From the NCBI RefSeq assembly GCF_030272615.1, contig NC_081412.1, positions 539,799,835 to 539,863,834 of the forward strand: 64,000 bases of DNA, given 5' to 3'. The translations under genes and the position numbers were made by a program. Each line of letters opens with the position of its first letter. The stretch's first letter is position 1. The notes beneath the pieces were generated by a model. The model was not told where the DNA came from, searched no databases, and worked only from the letters and a program-made list of their open reading frames with translations. This document shows, in pieces, positions 46,315 through 57,890 of the stretch. Source of the DNA: Cryptomeria japonica. Taxonomy: Eukaryota; Streptophyta; Pinopsida; Cupressales; Cupressaceae.

Positions 46315-47417
46315 GAAGAATCTCCTGTCGGTGGAGTAATACTCTATTCTACTGGTGAAGGAATAGTCTCATCAACATTCTGATCTCTCTTTCTAATCCA
46401 CTATTTTAAAAATTCTTCCTTTACCTCATCAACCTTCTCTTTGCCTTTCAAACTGGGTCCTTTATTGTTTGTCGGTGAAGTCTTTCTTCTACAAAATTTT
46501 ACAATATGTCCAATCTTGTTACAAGCATAACAAGTCACATTGTTCTTCTAAATAGCCTTTCCGTATCCTATGCCAGTTTGTGTTCTGCATTGATTAGATA
46601 AGTGCCCAAATCTTCCACAAACATAATATCTTACATTCATTTTGCATTTTTCTAAATTATGACCAACTTCGTTGCATTTGGAACATTGACCAGTGGGTGC
46701 ATTAATGTTTTGATTGTTTCTAGATCTACATTGATTTTCTCTATGACCATACTTGTTATAGTTAAAGCATTTCCCATTAAATTTGTAAGCATTAGGTTGT
46801 CTTACTGGTTTACTGTGATCATGATTGTTTGCAGTACCGGAGCTTTCACCAACTTCAAATCCAAGTCCATTAGTGTCTCCATTAGGTTTCTGACTTTTCA
46901 GCATATCATCAAGTTCTTCTGAACTTTTCTTGAATTTCTCTTTATGTTGATTTGTAGTTGCCAACTCATTTTCCAGAATTCCCTTCTGTCTCATAAGTTC
47001 TATTTTATCATGTTCCATGTGAATCAAATCTGTCTTCAACATATCATTCTCATGACTGAGTCTTAGATTTTCATTTCCAGCATCATTGAGTCTTCTATTC
47101 AAGTCATCTTCATTCTTCTTTCTATCTTCAATGTCTTTACAAAATCTCATAGTCATATCTTGCATTTCATGCCTCATAGTCATGTTTTCTTGCCTCAATT
47201 TGTTCACAAGCTCATTAAGAGTTTCCTTTTCATCATCATCACTCTGCATCTTCTCATGAAGTTATTTTCTTTTATTTCTAGCAACAATGAGATTCTCTTG
47301 AAGTCCTTGAATGAATTCTTGTGTAGTCCTCAGATCATCATCGATTTTGATATTCTTCAACTTCTTTGAATCATAGTCCACAAGAGCTCCTTCTAATTGC
47401 TTTCTTAAGTTCTCCAT
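46315..47417 (-). pseudogene. E5 ORF1: coiled-coil, four-zinc-knuckle Gag-like protein
   Basis: Start at the ATG at 47417 (MENLRKQLEGALVDYDSKK); TAA after about 50 codons, then open again. Residues about 60-180 are strongly helical (NELVNKLRQENMTMRHEMQD, LSHENDMLKTDL). Four CCHC-type knuckles follow: CFNYNKYGHRENQC, CSKCNEVGHNLEKC, YYVCGRFGHLSNQC and CYACNKIGHIVKFC. The second and fourth are complete; the first and third have Tyr for one Cys. It ends Ser/Thr-rich at 46315. There is no Gag capsid domain, so it may bind RNA without forming a shell. It sits first after the PBS, as gag does. Confidence 0.8.
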
Positions 47418-47475
47418 CTATACCGGTGTCAGAATCTTTCTCAAGCTATTAGACTTTTGAAAATAGAGGACCAGA

Positions 47476-47486
47476 CTCTGATACCA
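47476..47486 (-). promoter_or_regulatory. E5 primer-binding site
   Basis: TGGTATCAGAG on the minus strand, two bases from the LTR at 47489; the same initiator tRNA-Met type as E1 and E4, with the last C changed. Confidence 0.85.
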
Positions 47487-47488
47487 AT

Positions 47489-48283
47489 TGTTAGGATTAA
47501 TGATAGTCCCAAAGATACTGAGAGGGGAGGGTGAATCAGTATCTAACCGGTTAACAGATTCTTTAACCTTATTAAGTATTTTGCATTCCAAAACAATGTA
47601 TTGGTAAACAAGAATGAATGAAGTAAATATGATCAATAAAGAAAACATAGAAAGCACACCATAACACAAGATGTTTAACGAGGAAACTCGATGTGGGAAA
47701 AACCTCAGTGGGATTTGTGACCCACAATATTCACTCACTGGCCAATGAATGGATATTACTTACAATGTGGTTCCTGCACATGCAGGAAGGCCAACTGCCT
47801 AGAGCTCACTGTTCAAATATAAAAGGAAGTCTCACTAACTTACAAAATGGATTATGAAAAATCCAATATAATGTACTGCTACAATTCAGCATCTGCTATG
47901 CCAAGTTCAATACCGGTTTAAGCTCATACTATAACCATAAACCCTTATATAAAATCTGCCTTAATATACGCTTATCACTTCTACCATCATATGTCCATCC
48001 TATATCAAAATGATTTACAAGACCTCATACATATATGAGTCTATTACAATATGCCATGTCATCTTTGCAAAAGATATGTACAATTAAATACAATAAGTAA
48101 AACTTTATTCCTGTTGGTTGGGGTGCCGGTATACATTGTTGTCGCTGTCGATGAAGTGTCTACCGGTGTCGGTGTCTGCCGGTGTCTTTACTAGATGAAT
48201 GTCGGGTGGTTGCCTAAAGGTTGCCAGTAGGTTTCCATCAATGACAACACCTTCATTTCTCACTAGAGTGTAGAATGCCAACA
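47489..48283 (-). repeat. E5 5' LTR
   Basis: Pairs with 43500-44294; differences are mostly single substitutions. It ends GCCAACA before the second copy of the target (AATTT). Confidence 0.92.
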
Positions 48284-49496
48284 AATTTTTGATGTGGAAA
48301 ACTCAGTTAAGGGAAAATCCATGATGGGGCTGAAACCCACAATATCAATATACTATGTTAGAAGTATATAAATATTACAATGGGGAATGCACATGCATTC
48401 AGGCACACTGCCTAGAGCTCATTTCTCAAAAACAACAAAGGGCTACAACCCTGGAAAGGATCACTTCCTTAGAAAAACATTTGGATTACATTCAGAGGAT
48501 CATGAACTGATGAAATAGCATCTCCTCATGCCCGGTTACAGTTCTGGTTAAGAACATAACACAAACTCTACTCTTTTGCACTTCTTCACACTTCTTCACA
48601 CTTCTTTGCACTTCTCCTCTACTATTGAAAGATAAAACTATTTTTTGCACACATATATATACATCTCTCACATGATTATTACATTTATTTATACAAGTCA
48701 TCACCCTATATTTCAAGGTCGGCTCAATACATTACATATTACAAAGAATATAACCTCACATGCTACAACAACACATGTAGACCAAAATAATGTTCAATAA
48801 GGCATAGTATGGGCCTAAACCTCAAAAACAAGAAACACCATCAATAATTATGCTACGAACATCTACAACATGCCACAATCAAGAATGTTGCATAACCCGA
48901 ACATGAACACCACCAGATCAAGAAAATGATGAATAACTTACACAATGATCAATATGGACAATCAATATGGATAGAACACAATCTAGAAACATCCACAAGC
49001 ATCATGAATTACCATAGAAACAACTATGACATCACCACTTACTAGAATTTTCATCATTATTATACCGAACCGCAAGTATGCTAACTTTTCTAAGTGTCAA
49101 ACTAAAAGATTTATTTGTATACCTTCAAATCATGAACCATTAGAATTTAGGACACATAAGAATGTCCCAAACACTCTTCCAAATCCATGAACCAAGATAT
49201 TGCAATTCCGGAGCAATGCAGAGCATAATCCAGAATACTGAACAACATAACCAACTAAAAACCAACCTCAATACCTGATCTTACAACTTGATCAAATCAC
49301 CATGTGGACCTCTGAAAATTCCACTAAATTAATTATAGATACTTATCTCAAAACCCTTTAATCCACAACAACTCATTTGCAACACACTAGCCAAACCAAC
49401 TCATCCCATTTGACTGCAACAATTGAATACACAGAAGAATATGTTGACATAAATGAAAACACATGATTCTAGCAAACTTCTGAACAATATCCAACA
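48284..49496 (-). repeat. E4 5' LTR, right piece
   Basis: Continues the LTR cut at 43499. It matches 37545-38716 (for example TTTTTGATGTGGAAAAC) and ends TATCCAACA at 49496. The 5-base E5 target copy is 48284-48288. Confidence 0.9.
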
Positions 49497-51514
49497 CATC
49501 TAAGCATTTAGTTTTAACATCAATATGAAGTGTGATAGAACCAATAGAAAGACAAGAGATGCCATCAAAAACTTTAACTACCACATTAGTATAATCTTAT
49601 ATCACTTGATGAAATTTCAAAGTATAAATAAATTCTTCAGTTATGACAATAACCATGCAAGCTAGATCAATAAGAACTCCTCGAGAAGGTATGCCTTTGA
49701 TTTTTATTGTTATATATAATGGTCCATTAGGTGCTTCAATATTCTCACTGGTATCAAATGTAATGCATAAGTCCTTAAGAGGTTCTTTTTGATCTATAAG
49801 GTTCACCATATTATTAGACTCAAGACCAACATCATTGGGACAAAAGGCAATATGATCAGTCACAATCACATTAGTGGAATGGGAAGGTAAAGGATCAGTG
49901 AAAATTTCAAGGTTTTGATTCAGAGGAGCTATTGATTTGTTTCCTTTATCATTCACACCAGCCACAGATATGGTATTGTTACCAATCAAGTCTTGAATCT
50001 TACTTCTCAAATAATAACACTTTTCATTGTCATGACCATGTTGAGGATGGTATTGGAAAAAGGCTTTAGAATCAAATTAAGGTGAGGATCTCTTAGATGG
50101 ATGAATCAGTTTGATAGGGGGAGGTTTCAACACATTCATTTGTAACAATTGAAGCATAATAATATGCAAAGATTCATTAACAGGAGTGAATTCTTTTCTA
50201 AAGTATTTGGACAAAGGAGGCACACATGTTCTGGCTACCACTTGCGTGTTGTTGTTGCCATTTAATTTAATGAATCCCTTATTCAGTTTGAACTTCACAA
50301 AAGGTTGTTTAGAACTTTCACTTTTATCATTCGAAACCATTGAAGATGATGATTTATCCAATTGACTCACGGTAAGATGATAGTTGTGAAGTACTATGCA
50401 CAACTACGTAAAGGAAGTAAACTTAGAAAAGAGAAGTTTATCCCTAATATCTTTTAATAAATTAGAAATAAAAATATTTTGAATATCTTGATCATGCATA
50501 GGATAAGAAATTTGGGAATACAAATTCTTATATCTACCAATAAAATCAGTCATTTTTTCTTTCACACCTTTCTTACAATGCATCAAATTAATCAAAGTGA
50601 TTTTAGGACCAATATTATTGTGAAATTTTTGAATAAAAGCATTAGCCAATTGTTAAAAATAAGTAAGAGAATATAGAGGCAAAGAACAATACCATTGCAA
50701 AGCTTTATCCCTTAATGTTCTAGTAAACAATTTAGCCAACAATATTTGGTCATGAGCAAAGTCACTACACAAAGTTTGAAATATTTTAACATGAGTCAAG
50801 GGATCACCTTTTCCATTATAAAGTTCCAATTGAGGGACTCCCTCATGTTTAGGAGGGATAGTTGGGATAGTGTTATTGGATAATGAGCTCGCTACATCAA
50901 ATGTGGGCACATTATACTTAGATTGATTCATAAGAAGAGGAGTTTCCCCCTTGACTAACATACAACATTTGTATGTATGGCATTTTGTGTAGAGGTAGCC
51001 ATGATGTTTGATGTAAATGTGGAACACTAGCCATAGGAGTAGTCAAAGGAATGGAATGATCAACTTGAATAGGAGGTTCCATATAACCTAGGGCTTTGAC
51101 ACAACTCTTCATGCACATAATATTAGAATCAACAATATGAGAAATACTACGCAAGATATCAACACCAAGTTTATCACTTTGAACCATTCTTTTTTATCCT
51201 TCAATCAATAGAAGACCTTCACTTTTCAGGTATTTTTGACTCATCCATTGTTGAATATTTTTAAATTGATTGTCAATATTCTCCAATTGGTCAACAGAAA
51301 CCCTAGTTAGTTATTCATCCACATCGTGAGAATTATCTAAAGAATGAAGATAAACGGGGACATTTGTAGGATTGGAAGAACCACCAATATCCTCATTGAA
51401 AAAGTTATCCAAATTAGGCTCCATCTCCTTGGTAATTAAACCTTGGGCAGCCTTAATTCTACAACTTCTTCTCACAAGGATATTGTAGTTTGGATTAATA
51501 GTAGTAAAACTCAT
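49497..51514 (-). pseudogene. E3 gag and protease-like domain (right half of split polyprotein)
   Basis: Start at 51514 (MSFTTINPNYNILVRRSCRI), same start as E6. The Gag core is at about 50950-50400: IPPKHEGVPQLELYNGKGDP, LAKLFTRTLRDKALQWYCSL, LMHCKKGVKEKMTDFIGRYK. The knuckle near 50060 reads FFQYHPQHGHDNEKC, its first Cys now Phe. The protease-like part follows: GIPSRGVLIDLACMVIVI, with D-L-A where D-S/T-G is expected, and SIGSITLHI. The frame is cut at 49497 by E4 and resumes at 37403. Stops at 51311, 50650, 50404 and 49597, and one frame change near 51020. Compared with E6 it lacks about 100 codons of the Pro/Ser-rich region before the Gag core. Confidence 0.9.
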
Positions 51515-52956
51515 GCACTAAGGGAGAGAATTTGGAAATTTGAAATTTGAAGTTTGAATTTTGAAATTTGAATTTTGGAATCTAAGTTGCAAATGCAGGG
51601 GCTTCATTTAGTGAACTTGGGTTATAGCATGTGCATTCATTAAATACTAAATTATCCCCCTAGTTTCAAAAAATATTGCCCTAAACTCCTTTTTTGTCAC
51701 CCCCTCCCAATACATAGGATAAATTAAAAGCCCCCTATGTTTGCCAAATACTACATGTTTTCATAGCCCAAATTAAAAATTCCCCTATTTTCACTGATAG
51801 GAAATATATTGTACCCTCATTTTTGGGATATTAAACCCCCCAATATGAATGGATGTGATATAATATTGCCTAGCCAGTGAAGCCCTCGTGGTTGTAAAAT
51901 AATTGAATAATACAAAATTCGAGGAAAAGTGATACTCAATTAAATGAACAAATTGATTGAAAGAATAGAGAGAAATAATGCAACGTCCTATGAAATTGAA
52001 ATTTCAAATTAGGATTATGTAAAAATAACCTCTTAATTAAAATTATCCAGAAGAGATTGAATTTAAAATTAGGGCCTTTTGAAAATAACCTCTTAATTTT
52101 AAATTTTGAAATTGTTGAGAAGAGAATTAAATTTAAAATTAGGGCTTTGTAACAAGAACCTCATAATTTTAAAATTGAAATTTGAAATTATCCATAAAAT
52201 ATTTAAATTTAAAATTAGGGCCTTGTAAAAAAACCTCTTAATTTTAAAGATTAAATTTAAAATTAGATCTAAGATGGAAATTTGGAAATTGAAAAATTGG
52301 AAAATGTACAAGATTAATTTTAAATTTAAAAATTATGGATTTAATTAACCACTTAATTTTTAAATTTAAATTTGAAATTGAAATTTGATCCAAGATTGTA
52401 ATTTTGAATTTGAATTGAAATTAACAACTCAGTTTGAAGAGGGAAATTCAAAATTTCAACAACCCACAAGCTCAATTTTTTAAATTAAAAATCAGGGTTT
52501 TTGAAATTAACCACTTAGTTTTGTTTTTTTAAAATTGAAATTGAATCTTGTAAGTGAAAATTTGAATTTTGAAATTGAAACAAGAGGCTCAAATCTGAAA
52601 TGATTAATTCAAAATTTAGACAATCCACAAATTTAATTTTAAAATTAAAAATTAGGGTTATTGCAATTAACCACTTAATTTTTGAAATTCGATTGCCAAT
52701 TGAACATGTAAATGAAAATTTGAATTGTAAAATTGAAGAGTACTTATATCTGAAATAATAAATCCAATTTAGACAAATCACAAGCTCAATTTTGAGTTTA
52801 AAAACTAGGGTTTTAGTGAATTTAACCTCTAAATTTTTAAAATTTGCAAGGAAATCAAACTTGTAAATGAAAATTTGAATTGTATATTGCATACACACTT
52901 AGATATTAAAACAAAAATCAGAATTAAAGGTGTAAGGAGTCGAGTGAACATAAAAA
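51515..52956 (-). repeat. E3 leader made of AT-rich tandem repeats
   Basis: No gene. At about 52010-52260 there are four units of ~62-66 bp with AGGGC(C)TT..AACCTCTTAATTTTAAA. At about 52466, 52627 and 52788 three units of ~161 bp start with CACAA(G/A).T(C/T)AATTTT and include TTAGGGTT..AATTAACCACTTAA. The ATTAACC/AGGGTTTT units also occur, in sense, in the E6 leader (57595-57770). Long open frames here come from the repeats and do not look like protein. Confidence 0.8.
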
Positions 52957-54150
52957 TGTAAAGGGGAAAATTTGATTTGGCAATTGCAACATAGAAGTAG
53001 AAGTCACCAAATCAATTTTTGCTTTTTTAGGGGGGGGATTGCTTTACATTCAAAAGAGGGGAGGAATCCACTAGATTTAGTCACAAATCAAATAAGGACT
53101 AGATACTAAGTGGATTTATTGATTTTTATGTGTTTTTGGCTCTTTTGTAAGTCAAAATACTGAACTAGGCTTACATGGTGGAATTGAAGACAAAACTGAG
53201 AAAATACTGAGCTATAGGTTCGGGATTTTTTCGTGAACCTGGATCTGAGTAATATAAGTTGATTCAGATATGTCCTATGAAAATGCCTCAAAAAATTAGG
53301 GACCATGATGTGACAACACGGTCCTCCAAATTTTTCACACACCAAAAAAGGTTGTTATGTCTTTGTGTATATAGCTTATTTTGAGAAGTACAGTTGCACA
53401 CCTATTTTCTAAAGATAGAAAGAGAGAGAAATAGGTTGGGAATAGGGGCTTGCCTTTGGTCAAATCCTAGTTTTGGAATTAACAATGAAATTGAGATAAA
53501 TGAATTTGAAATGACTGAAAGGAAAGGTCCTCCTTTTGAGGGAAATGCTAAATTATGATTGAAAATTGAAAGATTATGCCTCCTTGTGAAGTTTTCCTTG
53601 CCTCCACATAGAATTAGGGTTTCATGAAATAGGATATAGATCTCCACTTCAATGCTTGAATCTTGACTTTATTGTTGCTCCAAGTCTTGAAGGAAGACTG
53701 AAAATGCTCAATTTATCTTGAATGCTTGATCCCATGTGTGTTTGAATGTTTCTTGATTTTTCATGATTCATGTGATGATCTCAAATGAGAGGTAAAATCC
53801 TCTTTATATACTTTCCCATTGACAAAATTAACTAATTTTCTGACATGAGCTGACACGGAGAGGGAAATCCCACTCAAATTTAAAATGTCAAAATGGGTTT
53901 AAAGAGGACCCATTTTAGGGAGGACCATGGTGCCACACCCTGGTCTTGGTGAGGACTAGGGCACCACTCCCTAGTTCTTCTATATTTTAGGCTAGGATCA
54001 AGATGTATGTCAAGTGCAAAATCAAATTATTTTATGTTTGTGATGTGTATGAGCATAATCAGGTCTTCAATCAGGCCAAGGGGCGAAAACACTAAGGTGA
54101 AGAAACAAATTTGGTCGAAATTGCGAGGGGTGCAATTTTAGGACACTATA
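52957..54150 (-). repeat. E3 5' LTR
   Basis: Pairs with 34192-35348. Ends GGACACTATA at 54150, where the other LTR has GGATGCTACA. TATA box at 53802-53810; hairpin at 53301-53325 (GGACCATG...CACGGTCC, one pair lost). The sequence just left of it (about 52930-52956) does not resemble the E6 primer site; E3's own PBS is not clear. Confidence 0.9.
53301..53325 (-). other. LTR hairpin, E3 5' LTR copy
   Basis: GGACCATG at 53301-53308 and CACGGTCC at 53318-53325. One base differs from a perfect 8-bp stem; on the opposite strand this would be a G-U type change. Confidence 0.75.
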
Positions 54151-56236
54151 AGGAAAGATTTTAATTTTGTGTTTCTCTTGATATTATATCAATTATTCCT
54201 TAGAAAGAATTGATCCTTGTAAACTGTGAATTATTTATGATTAAGCTAATCGAAAGAGTAATTGATATCTATTTTCTTTTGAATTGGTCAAGTTTAAATT
54301 AAATTTAGAAATGCATCTTCAAATAGAATTCTTAAATAATTGGAAAATTTGGCCATAATATAAGTGGGTGGATCTAACGAGGTAATTCAAGCTTTGTATA
54401 TAATATTTCAAGTGTATCATAATAATATCAAGTTTTCTTCTTAGCACTTAAGGTTCCATATGATATATTTGATAGAATATCACCAAGTATAATAACACTC
54501 TCATAATAACTACCATATTCATTGCCTTTTATTTGTCATCTCTTTTGTACTTGTGATTATGTGTAAGATATAGCTACATGTACAAGTGAAATGCCTTCAA
54601 TTGCATATGGTCAATCCAAATATATTTCAACAAGATGTTTTAAGTTATTTTCATAATAATTTATTTGTATTTTCATTTTTTGTTATTGTCTTGAACACCT
54701 CTCTTGAAAAATTTAATGTGAAAAATATTCTACTATTTTCTACCAATGATATCTCCATTAAAATATAGAAAAAAGGGCCTCTAAGTGTCAATACAATATA
54801 ATGCATTCTTGATATATCAATTTTATCTAGCCCATGTTGAAATATCATTTGTAAATTTTTCAATTCAATCTCTGCATTTTCATTATTGGTAAATGTACCT
54901 TGATCTTTTTCATTTTAGATTATTTGCAATCATCTTTATCTTCATAGCTAAGGTGTTAACCCCTTTTATGAATTGTTAGTTTCTACATGATTTTGAGTAT
55001 ATAAATTCATTTCACCTTGAACTCTATTCTAAACATTTATAGTTCATGATATTTTGCAATAAATTCATCTCTTTAGACTTTAAAATTAGTATTTATTATC
55101 TCCTAGAATTGCACCCTATGCAAAGTTTGACAAAATAAGCAATCTGAAGAAACATGGGATCAATCCAAGGTTGTGGGTCACCTATGACTGAACTAAACCT
55201 CCGGATAAGGCCGGATCCTAGTTGTTCATCACTTCAAAACAACTTAGGAAAAGAGAAATAAAATAACATAAAAATGTGAAGCCTACTTCTATAAAGGGAA
55301 ATTACTAAGTGATTCACCAAAACTGCTAACCTTATGATACTCAAAAAGCTGAAACACTCTGAAAAACTATAATGACAACAAAAAGCTAACACAACTTATC
55401 CAAGACATGCACATGCATAAATATTTTGCAAGAAGGTCTGAATGAGTTTATTCAATAGCTTAGACACAACTTGAAACCTACACATAACACTTTTATAGAA
55501 AAGGAATGAAATATAGTGAGACAAAATCATAAGGAATGAAAGTAATCTTCACTAATAACTTGATCAATCACATAAAATACACAATTCTGCAAGAATAAGA
55601 AGGGATAAAACTATCACAAGCCTCCAAGGTATCTTTTATAAATATTAAATCATATGAGTTACAAAATATGACAAAAAAGAAAGGGACAAAGGATTGTTAG
55701 AAGTTGCTAAGGCTCAAATTTGCATAATCAGGAAAAAACTCTAGAATGAGCTACAAACGTGAATATAACCTCTTCTCTCTCCCTCCAAAACCCACCAATA
55801 AGGAACATCCAACTGATTGGGATCGGATGCACTTGAAATGCCAAAAATCTAGAAACACGATACACTCAAAAAGTGCTCCAAAGTGTTGAAAAAGTCCAAT
55901 TTGACCAAGCCTAATATGATGACATCTCAAATCTTCAATAAGTTTCCCTAAATTGACTCAAACAACCCCTAGATACCCTCCATTTTCTTGCAAACAAGCC
56001 TCAACTGCACCTAAATCCTTGGCACGCATGCCCTATATGCTTGGCATCTCTCATTGATTGAGTCTTTATACTTACATTGACTTAAACACTTGGCAAAAAA
56101 CCTTTAGCCACCTCTACTTACATTGAACAATAACAAAATGACTTAAAGATTTATAATTACACCATTAAAGTCATTTGTTTTACAATAAGTATATGCAAAT
56201 TTAAAACATGAATAACACATACATGTGCTTAAATAT
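54151..56236. other. Spacer between E3 and E6
   Basis: About 2.1 kb, AT-rich. I see no gene, LTR end or repeat I can support. A GC-richer patch at 55180-55220 (CCTCCGGATAAGGCCGGATCC) has a small CCGGAT repeat but no known function. Confidence 0.5.
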
Positions 56237-56620
56237 TGTAGCATCCTAAAATTGTGACACTTGCAATTTCGACCGCATTTGGGTCTTCACGATGGCGATG
56301 CAACACGGAACCTGAATGGAGACCCTGAAACTTGCTCATGGCATCAAAAACTGCATTTTTCCAGCACCCTGCCTGATCCCTCCTTGCACCTTGCTATCCC
56401 GGGAGCTGGGACCAGAGCGCCCAGCGCCCTGGTCCTTCAGGACTAGGGCGCCCAGCACCCTAGTCCCCCAGGACCATGGCGCCCAGCGCCCTGGTCCCTG
56501 GCCCTATTTTGGGCCCGGTCTCTTTTGGGGCTTTGGGTCTTTAAGTTTGCAAATTGGAAAATACTCTTTCCTTGTCGGCCCAAGGTCGAAAAAATCAGTC
56601 TTTCAACCCTAATTGACAAG

Positions 56621-56628
56621 TATATAAA
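56621..56628 (+). promoter_or_regulatory. E6 TATA box
   Basis: TATATAAA about 385 bp into the LTR; transcription would begin near 56650. The same box lies at 63248-63255 in the 3' LTR. Confidence 0.65.
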
Positions 56629-57095
56629 CTACATTTCCTCTCCCATTTGGAGGAGGAAGGACATATGTGTGCAAGACATGGAAACGATACTCAAACATTC
56701 AAGCATTCAAGCATTCCTTCAAGCAATTGATCATTCTAAGTCTCCATTCAAGGCTAAGTGTTGCATTCAAGACAAGGATTCAACCATTGAAGAGGAGATC
56801 ACATACAACATACAACATACAACAACATCTACACCTTTGCATGTAAGAATACAAACATTCTTACAACAAGGTACTAGTACTTGTTTTACATTACAATCAT
56901 TTACATTTACAGCATTTCTCATTTCTTGGTTAATTCCAAAACCGGGGTTTGACCTAAGGGAAAACCCCTAATCCCTAACCCCCCAATCATCTTTGCTTTT
57001 CTGTGTGTAGGTTGCAGGTACGCGGTTGAAATTGAAGATCTGGAATCCTTGTGCAGAGACGAACAGATCCCCCTTCGTTTCGCAGATTTTTCGAA

Positions 57096-57125
57096 GGACC
57101 GTGTGCACTCCGGGCGCCATCGTCC
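57096..57125 (+). other. LTR hairpin, E6 5' LTR copy
   Basis: GGACCGTG, then an inner GCACT..GGGC part, then CATCGTCC. The outer stem keeps 7 of 8 pairs, one being a G-U pair in RNA. It lies inside the transcribed part of the LTR, downstream of the TATA box. Confidence 0.8.
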
Positions 57126-57493
57126 CATCAATTTTCACTCAAATTTGCAGGACAGCACCATCTCAACATTTTACTGCTAATTCCAGGTCTGCATCTTCAT
57201 CCTATATCCCTATCTCTGTTTATAAGTGAATCTTTCTCACTTTCTATGCATTCCTAGCTTGATCCTTCTATCTACATTCTTTACAAAAGAGGGTAGCCTT
57301 GTTGTCTTAACCCTTGAAACTCATTTAGAATCCAATCTTTCATTGTGTGGGATTGGATCTTGTGGGTTTCAACCCCTCTTTTGAATGTAAAGTCCCCCCT
57401 AAGTGAAAACCGTCAATCCTAGTGACCTCCCTTCTCTCTCCTTGGAGTTGGAGAGGGGAGAGCAACTAGGGTTCGATTTTCCACTTTACATTT

Positions 57494-57512
57494 TGGTGAA
57501 CCCGATGTGAAC
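57494..57512 (+). promoter_or_regulatory. E6 primer-binding site
   Basis: TGGTGAACCCGATGTGAAC lies three bases after the LTR end ..TTTACA. TGG at its start fits a tRNA ending in CCA. I do not identify the tRNA. Confidence 0.7.
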
Positions 57513-57890
57513 ATCCTTTCTAATTATTCTTGGTTAGATCTAAAAATTGGCTTCCTTGATTACATTTCCATGTTTGATCTTTTGCAAATTTTAGAGGTTA
57601 ATTGCATAAAAACCCTAAATTTTCTTTTTAGTAATTGAGCTTGTGAAATGTTTAATTATTAATGCTTGTTTCAGATCTACCCTTCTATTGCAAATTATCA
57701 ATTCATATTTGTGCTTTAATTCTAAAAATTAAGTGGTTAAGTGTCAAAACCCTAATTTTTAAAACCCTCTTGATTCAACCTTTGACCGACAATTTCACTG
57801 ATCAAAACATCTTCAAATCGGCTGTAACTTTGGATTCCGCAACAAAATCATAATATCTTTCATCCCTGAAAATTTGGAAAAAAATTGCGA

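Larger units (their letters stand above)
43500..48283 (-). mobile_element. E5: non-autonomous two-ORF retrotransposon inside the E4 5' LTR
   Basis: LTRs of 795 bp each (43500-44294 and 47489-48283), starting TGTTA(T/G)GATTAAT, flanked by GATTT (43495-43499) and AATTT (48284-48288). On the minus strand: PBS TGGTATCAGAG, ORF1 (coiled coil and zinc knuckles), ORF2 (unrecognised), a purine tract AAAGGGGGAGAT, and the 3' LTR. The 3.2-kb interior has no protease, RT or integrase motif. Its PBS and purine tract match those of E1 and E4, so a copia element of that kind probably moved it. Confidence 0.92.
37404..49496 (-). mobile_element. E4: Ty1/copia retrotransposon nested in E3 and split by E5
   Basis: LTRs are at 37404-38716 and 43352-49496 (the latter split by E5). 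CATCT lies at both borders (37399-37403 and 49497-49501). On the minus strand it has PBS TGGTATCAGAGC, gag, protease, integrase, RT and RNase H, then a purine tract AAAAGGGGGAGAT. Its integrase precedes RT. E3's protease frame resumes exactly when E4 and one CATCT are taken out. Many stops and indels; the left LTR start (TATCTAC) has lost the TGTTGG seen at 43352. Confidence 0.93.
34192..54150 (-). mobile_element. E3: non-autonomous Gag-protease retrotransposon, interrupted by E4
   Basis: LTRs at 34192-35348 and 52957-54150 share TGTAAAGGGGAAA.. at one end and ..GCAATTTTAGGA.. at the other. Flanks AGGAT (34187-34191) and AGGAA (54151-54155) look like a target duplication with one change. On the minus strand it reads 5' LTR (right), ~1.4-kb repetitive leader, gag, protease-like domain [E4 inserted here], Pro-rich and acidic tail, ~0.8-kb 3' end, purine tract, 3' LTR. 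There is no RT or integrase. E6 at the right end of the window has the same layout, so the lack of polymerase belongs to the family. Stops and at least two frameshifts show age. Confidence 0.9.
56237..57490 (+). repeat. E6 5' LTR
   Basis: 1,254 bp, TG...CA. From about 56415 to 56520 it has three units of ~33 bp with the palindromic core GGCGCCCAGCGCC and CTGGTCC. TATA box at 56621. A CAAGCATT repeat at about 56697-56715 has one unit less than the 3' LTR. Hairpin at 57096-57125. Confidence 0.93.

Noticed and set aside
52099-52898. Minus-strand open frames rich in Phe, Leu and Ile that look like membrane proteins
   Set aside because: The composition comes from AT-rich tandem repeats in the E3 leader; no start, motif or conservation with E6.
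55180-55220. CCGGAT repeat patch as a regulatory site or LTR end
   Set aside because: Only two short copies, no partner sequence and no TG/CA ends.
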